Positions 60,082 to 64,000 of a DNA stretch of 64,000 nt are shown here, in pieces. The notes below the pieces were generated by a model. It did not search any database and was not told where the DNA came from. It saw only the letters and a list, made by a program, of their open reading frames with translations. Source of the DNA: an uncultured Aquimarina sp. (lineage in GTDB: Bacteria > Bacteroidota > Bacteroidia > Flavobacteriales > Flavobacteriaceae); NCBI RefSeq assembly GCF_947500065.1, contig NZ_CANMQT010000004.1, positions 372,001 through 436,000 on the forward strand. The letters are read 5' to 3'. The stretch's first letter is position 1; every line of letters begins with the position of its first letter. Position numbers and translations under genes: made by a program.

Positions 60082-63000
60082 ATGAAAAACTTAACCAAAC
60101 TTAGCATAGCTATGCTTATGCTGCTGTGCTCTGGCCTTATAGAAGCCCAGGAAAAAACGATAACAGGAATAGTTATTGACGAATCAGGAATACCACTTCC
60201 TGGAACCAACATTCTAGTTAAAAACTCTAATAATGGAGTTCAAACTGATTTTGATGGAAAATATCTTATTGAAGCCAAATCAGGAGACATACTTGTGTTC
60301 TCTTATGTTGGTTTTGAAACACAAGAAGTTATTGTTACTAAATCAACAGTAATAAACGTTACTTTGAAAGACGATGTAGAAGGATTAGATCAAGTAGTAC
60401 TTATCGGATATGGTAGTTCTTCAAAAAAGCAAATAACCGCTAGTATATCAAGCATCCGTGCTAATGATATTGCCGATGTGAATACTCCTAGTATTCAATC
60501 ATTAATGACTAGTAAAGTTACTGGAGTTCAAATAACTCAACTTTCGGGGAGAGTAGAATCCGGAATTAAAGTTAGAATTAGAGGTATTTCTACTATCGGT
60601 GCATCTCAAGAACCTTTGTATGTACTGGATGGAGTTCCTTTAATCAATGATGATGAATCGATAAACAACTCTCCTATCAATCCGCTTATCGGACTTAATC
60701 CTAGTGATATAGAATCTATTGATTTTCTAAAAGACGCTTCGTCAGCGGCTATCTATGGAGCTAGAGGTACAAATGGAGTTATTATCATTACTACTAAAAA
60801 AGGTAAAACTGGTAAAACCAAAGTAACCTTAAATACAGCTTCGGGATGGAGTTTCGCTACTAATAAAAGAGAATTCCTAAATTCTGAGGAGTATGTAGAA
60901 TTCTACACAGAAGCTGCAGAAAATAGTGGCATTCCATTAAGTGAAATCGAAACACAATTTGATCAATTATCTTTAGGTCGTGACTGGAGAAATAATGAAG
61001 TCGATACTGATTGGCAAGATCTAGCATTAGTAGAAGGAATTACACAGGATATAGACTTGTCTGCATCTGGTGGAGGTGAAAAAATCAGATACTTTGTTTC
61101 TACATCGTATAACAAAACGGAAGGTATTATTTTAGGAAATGAGCTAGATCGTTATACATTAAGAGGTAAAATAGATGCCGATATTACAGAGAAATCTACT
61201 GTTGGAGTAAATATAAACCTCTCTAAAGTAACTATCGATCGATTATCAAATGATAACGCCTTTATTTCTCCACTACAATCTATTGGTCAATCACCTTTAA
61301 CGCCAGCACTATTAGAAGATGGAACGGCAAATGTAGATGGTAATTCTACATTATTCCAAAACTTCTTAGGACAAGAACAAACTGGAAGATTTGTTACCGA
61401 TATATGGAGAACAACAGCAAATATATATGGTGATTTTTATATAAATGACTACCTGAAATGGAAATCTGAAATCGGTTATGATGCTAATAACCAAAATGCA
61501 GAAAGGTTTTCTGGAAGTTTAACCGAATTTGCATCTGCTGGTGGAGTTGGTACTGTTAGTAATGCGATTACGGAAAGATATATTTTAACCAATTACTTAA
61601 GCTACAAGAGAAGTCTGGGAGATATTGTAGATTTTTCTGCCACGCTTGGAGCAAGTTTTGAAGAAACCAATCGTAAGAGTCAGTTTACAATAGGACAAGG
61701 ATTTCCATCAGATGATTTACAAACATTAGATAATGCGGTTTTAATAACAAACGGTGGTTCTAACAAAACTAAATATAACTTTTTATCATATTTCGCCAGA
61801 TCACGTTTTTCGATTGCAGATAAATACCTTTTCAATTTGAGTATTCGTCGTGATGGATCTTCTAGATTCGGAGAAGATTCCCAATTTGGTTGGTTCCCTG
61901 CAGCATCAGCGGCTTGGGTGGTTAGTAATGAACGATTCTTAAGCAATTCTAACTTTCTTAGTAATTTAAAACTAAGAGGTAGTTGGGGTATTACAGGAAA
62001 CGCAGAAATCGGAGATTTTGCCAGCAAAGACCTTTACGGAATTACTACATATAATGAACGACTTGGAGTATCACCTATCCAATTAGGAGACAATGAATTA
62101 CGTTGGGAAAAAACTACTCAATATGACTTAGGAGTTGATTTTGGTTTATTCAATAATACCATTTCAGGAGAATTCGATTACTATAATAAAACCACTAATG
62201 ATTTATTATTTAATCAACCACTTCCGGGTACTTCTGGTTTTACTTCTATTGTTAGAAATATTGGAGAGATTGTAAATAAAGGATTTGAGATTAATCTTAC
62301 TGCAAGAATTATTTCTAAACCTTCCTTAATCTGGAATATAGGTGCATTATTTACTCAAAACAAAAATGAAATTACAGACCTTCCTAGTGGAGACATTATA
62401 GATGGAATAAATATTATAAGAGAAGGAGAAGCTGTTTCATCCTTTTATCTATATGAATATGCAGGTGTTGATGCTGCTAATGGAGACGCATTATTTTACA
62501 CCAATACAGTAAATGCAGATGGTTCTTTAGATAAAGTACTAACAAATAGCGTATCTAAAGCTAATAAAATTGTTACCGGAGATCCATTTCCAGATTATCA
62601 GATTGGATTTACAAATACGTTAAAAGTAAATGATTTTGATTTTCAATTTACTTTCCAGGGAGAGTTTGGAGCTTCTATTTTTGATCAAGCAGGTAAGTTC
62701 TCTTCCGGAAACGGTAAATTCTTGGATAATCAAACTTCAGATCAACTAGATAGATGGCAAAATCCTGGAGATATTACTAACGTACCTCAGGCACGATTAA
62801 GTCAGGAGAATGGGCAAGCTGATTCTACTCGTTATCTAGAGGAAGCAGATTTTATCAGATTAAGAAATATTACATTAGGATATACTATCAACCCAACTTT
62901 CTCTAAAAAATTCTTTTTAGAAAAAGTAAGATTCTATTTCAGTGGTATCAATTTATTGACAATTACTGATTATGAAGGATATGATCCTGAATCCACTGCG

Positions 63001-63096
63001 GATTTTAATGGAAATTCTGGAGTAAGAACAGGTGCTTCCTTTTACTCCGCTCCTCCTGCAAAAACATATACATTGGGATTAAATATTGAATTCTAA
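60082..63096 (+). CDS. SusC/RagA-family TonB-dependent receptor
   Basis: CarboxypepD_reg-like N-terminus, IRGISTIGASQEPLYVLDGVPL, AAIYGARGTNGVIIITTKKGK. Confidence 0.95.
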   Translation: MKNLTKLSIAMLMLLCSGLIEAQEKTITGIVIDESGIPLPGTNILVKNSNNGVQTDFDGKYLIEAKSGDILVFSYVGFETQEVIVTKSTVINVTLKDDVEGLDQVVLIGYGSSSKKQITASISSIRANDIADVNTPSIQSLMTSKVTGVQITQLSGRVESGIKVRIRGISTIGASQEPLYVLDGVPLINDDESINNSPINPLIGLNPSDIESIDFLKDASSAAIYGARGTNGVIIITTKKGKTGKTKVTLNTASGWSFATNKREFLNSEEYVEFYTEAAENSGIPLSEIETQFDQLSLGRDWRNNEVDTDWQDLALVEGITQDIDLSASGGGEKIRYFVSTSYNKTEGIILGNELDRYTLRGKIDADITEKSTVGVNINLSKVTIDRLSNDNAFISPLQSIGQSPLTPALLEDGTANVDGNSTLFQNFLGQEQTGRFVTDIWRTTANIYGDFYINDYLKWKSEIGYDANNQNAERFSGSLTEFASAGGVGTVSNAITERYILTNYLSYKRSLGDIVDFSATLGASFEETNRKSQFTIGQGFPSDDLQTLDNAVLITNGGSNKTKYNFLSYFARSRFSIADKYLFNLSIRRDGSSRFGEDSQFGWFPAASAAWVVSNERFLSNSNFLSNLKLRGSWGITGNAEIGDFASKDLYGITTYNERLGVSPIQLGDNELRWEKTTQYDLGVDFGLFNNTISGEFDYYNKTTNDLLFNQPLPGTSGFTSIVRNIGEIVNKGFEINLTARIISKPSLIWNIGALFTQNKNEITDLPSGDIIDGINIIREGEAVSSFYLYEYAGVDAANGDALFYTNTVNADGSLDKVLTNSVSKANKIVTGDPFPDYQIGFTNTLKVNDFDFQFTFQGEFGASIFDQAGKFSSGNGKFLDNQTSDQLDRWQNPGDITNVPQARLSQENGQADSTRYLEEADFIRLRNITLGYTINPTFSKKFFLEKVRFYFSGINLLTITDYEGYDPESTADFNGNSGVRTGASFYSAPPAKTYTLGLNIEF

Positions 63097-63143
63097 AAAT
63101 TCAGTTTTTAAAATTTAATGCTAAAACCTTAAAGTAAAAAACA

Positions 63144-64000
63144 ATGAAAACATATATAAAAATAGTAATCGTATTCGCTCTTTCTGTAATTGCGGTAAGC
63201 TGCGAAAATCAGTTAGACATTGATCCTAGTCAGTCATTGACGACTGATGACGCTTTTGATACTCCAGAAAAAGTAATCAATATTCTTGTTGGGGCATATG
63301 CCCAAGCTGGGCAAGGAGCTAGTTATGGCGGTCAGATTTATACCATCGCTGAACTATTAGCAAACGATCAAGAATTAAAATGGAATGGAACATTCACTGA
63401 TCCAGGTGAATTTAACATGAAAGTGATCAATACGAACAATACCTTTGTAGCCAACTTATGGCTAAATGGATATGATATAAGTAACCAAACTAACATTGTT
63501 CTTGATAATTTAGATGTGTTTGAAAACCTAGATCGCAAAAATTCTGTAGAAGGTCAAGCTAAATTTTTAAGAGCTGTAACCTATTTCGATTTAGTGCGAT
63601 TTTTCTCAAAACACAATAACAATGGAATTAATGGAGGAGAACTTGGTGTACCTATTGTAAAGGTTCCTGTTATTCGATATGACGACGTTACCTATCCATC
63701 AAGAAATACAATTAATGAAGTATATGAATTTATCATTAATGATCTAGAGGACGCAATTACATTACTCCCTGAAACAAATGGTGTTTTTGCTTCTGCTAAT
63801 GCAGCCAAAGCTTTATTAGCAAGAATACAATTGCAAATTGGTAATTATGAAGAAGCAAGAGATTTATCTAATGAGGTATTACAATCAGGAAGGTTCTTAC
63901 TAACAGCAGTTCTTGATGATGCTTATAACAATGATGATAACTCTACAGAAGATATTTTCGCTTGGCAAGTAACTGATTCAGATGGTGCAAATAGTATGAA
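63144..64000 (+). CDS. SusD/RagB-family lipoprotein, truncated at the right edge
   Basis: Own translation from ATG 63144: MKTYIKIVIVFALSVIAVSCENQLDIDPSQSLTTDDAFDTPEKVINILVGAY..., open to the window end. Confidence 0.9.
   Translation, partial: MKTYIKIVIVFALSVIAVSCENQLDIDPSQSLTTDDAFDTPEKVINILVGAYAQAGQGASYGGQIYTIAELLANDQELKWNGTFTDPGEFNMKVINTNNTFVANLWLNGYDISNQTNIVLDNLDVFENLDRKNSVEGQAKFLRAVTYFDLVRFFSKHNNNGINGGELGVPIVKVPVIRYDDVTYPSRNTINEVYEFIINDLEDAITLLPETNGVFASANAAKALLARIQLQIGNYEEARDLSNEVLQSGRFLLTAVLDDAYNNDDNSTEDIFAWQVTDSDGANSM

Noticed and set aside
1-64000. CRISPR arrays, rRNA/tRNA genes, transposases, integrases, phage structural genes
   Set aside because: None seen on reading the sequence and the translations; a tRNAscan/Infernal/ISfinder run would be needed for certainty.

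Overview
The window looks like chromosomal DNA from a marine Bacteroidetes/Flavobacteriaceae-type genome: AT-rich, TAnnTTTG-like -7 boxes, SusC/SusD pairs, and many lipoproteins and outer-membrane barrels. Most of it is ordinary core or peripheral metabolism: ABC-2 exporter, DnaJ/GrpE, IlvE, MnmD, peptidase M49, CrcB, P-II, alpha-galactosidase, AGCS symporter, fused IcmF mutase, PurU. I saw no CRISPR array, rRNA/tRNA gene, prophage, transposase or recognisable defence island. The less ordinary items are: (i) a repeated intergenic element at about 37.83-38.04 kb and 38.21-38.43 kb, with a partial copy at about 40.90-40.98 kb, which looks like a small-RNA family read on the minus strand; (ii) a two-component locus (13.4-18.5 kb) with two small upstream proteins sharing the C-terminal tail IGPKICQ (all nucleotide differences synonymous), and a matching palindrome (TACCS-N6-GGGTA) at the same position in front of both the operon and the downstream barrel gene; (iii) a decayed second copy of crcB, so that crcB and its remnant flank a SusCD locus in direct orientation; (iv) a hydrolase paralog that has lost its catalytic Ser and His motifs; and (v) several unusual protein architectures. 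All family calls are by eye from the supplied translations; no database search was run.
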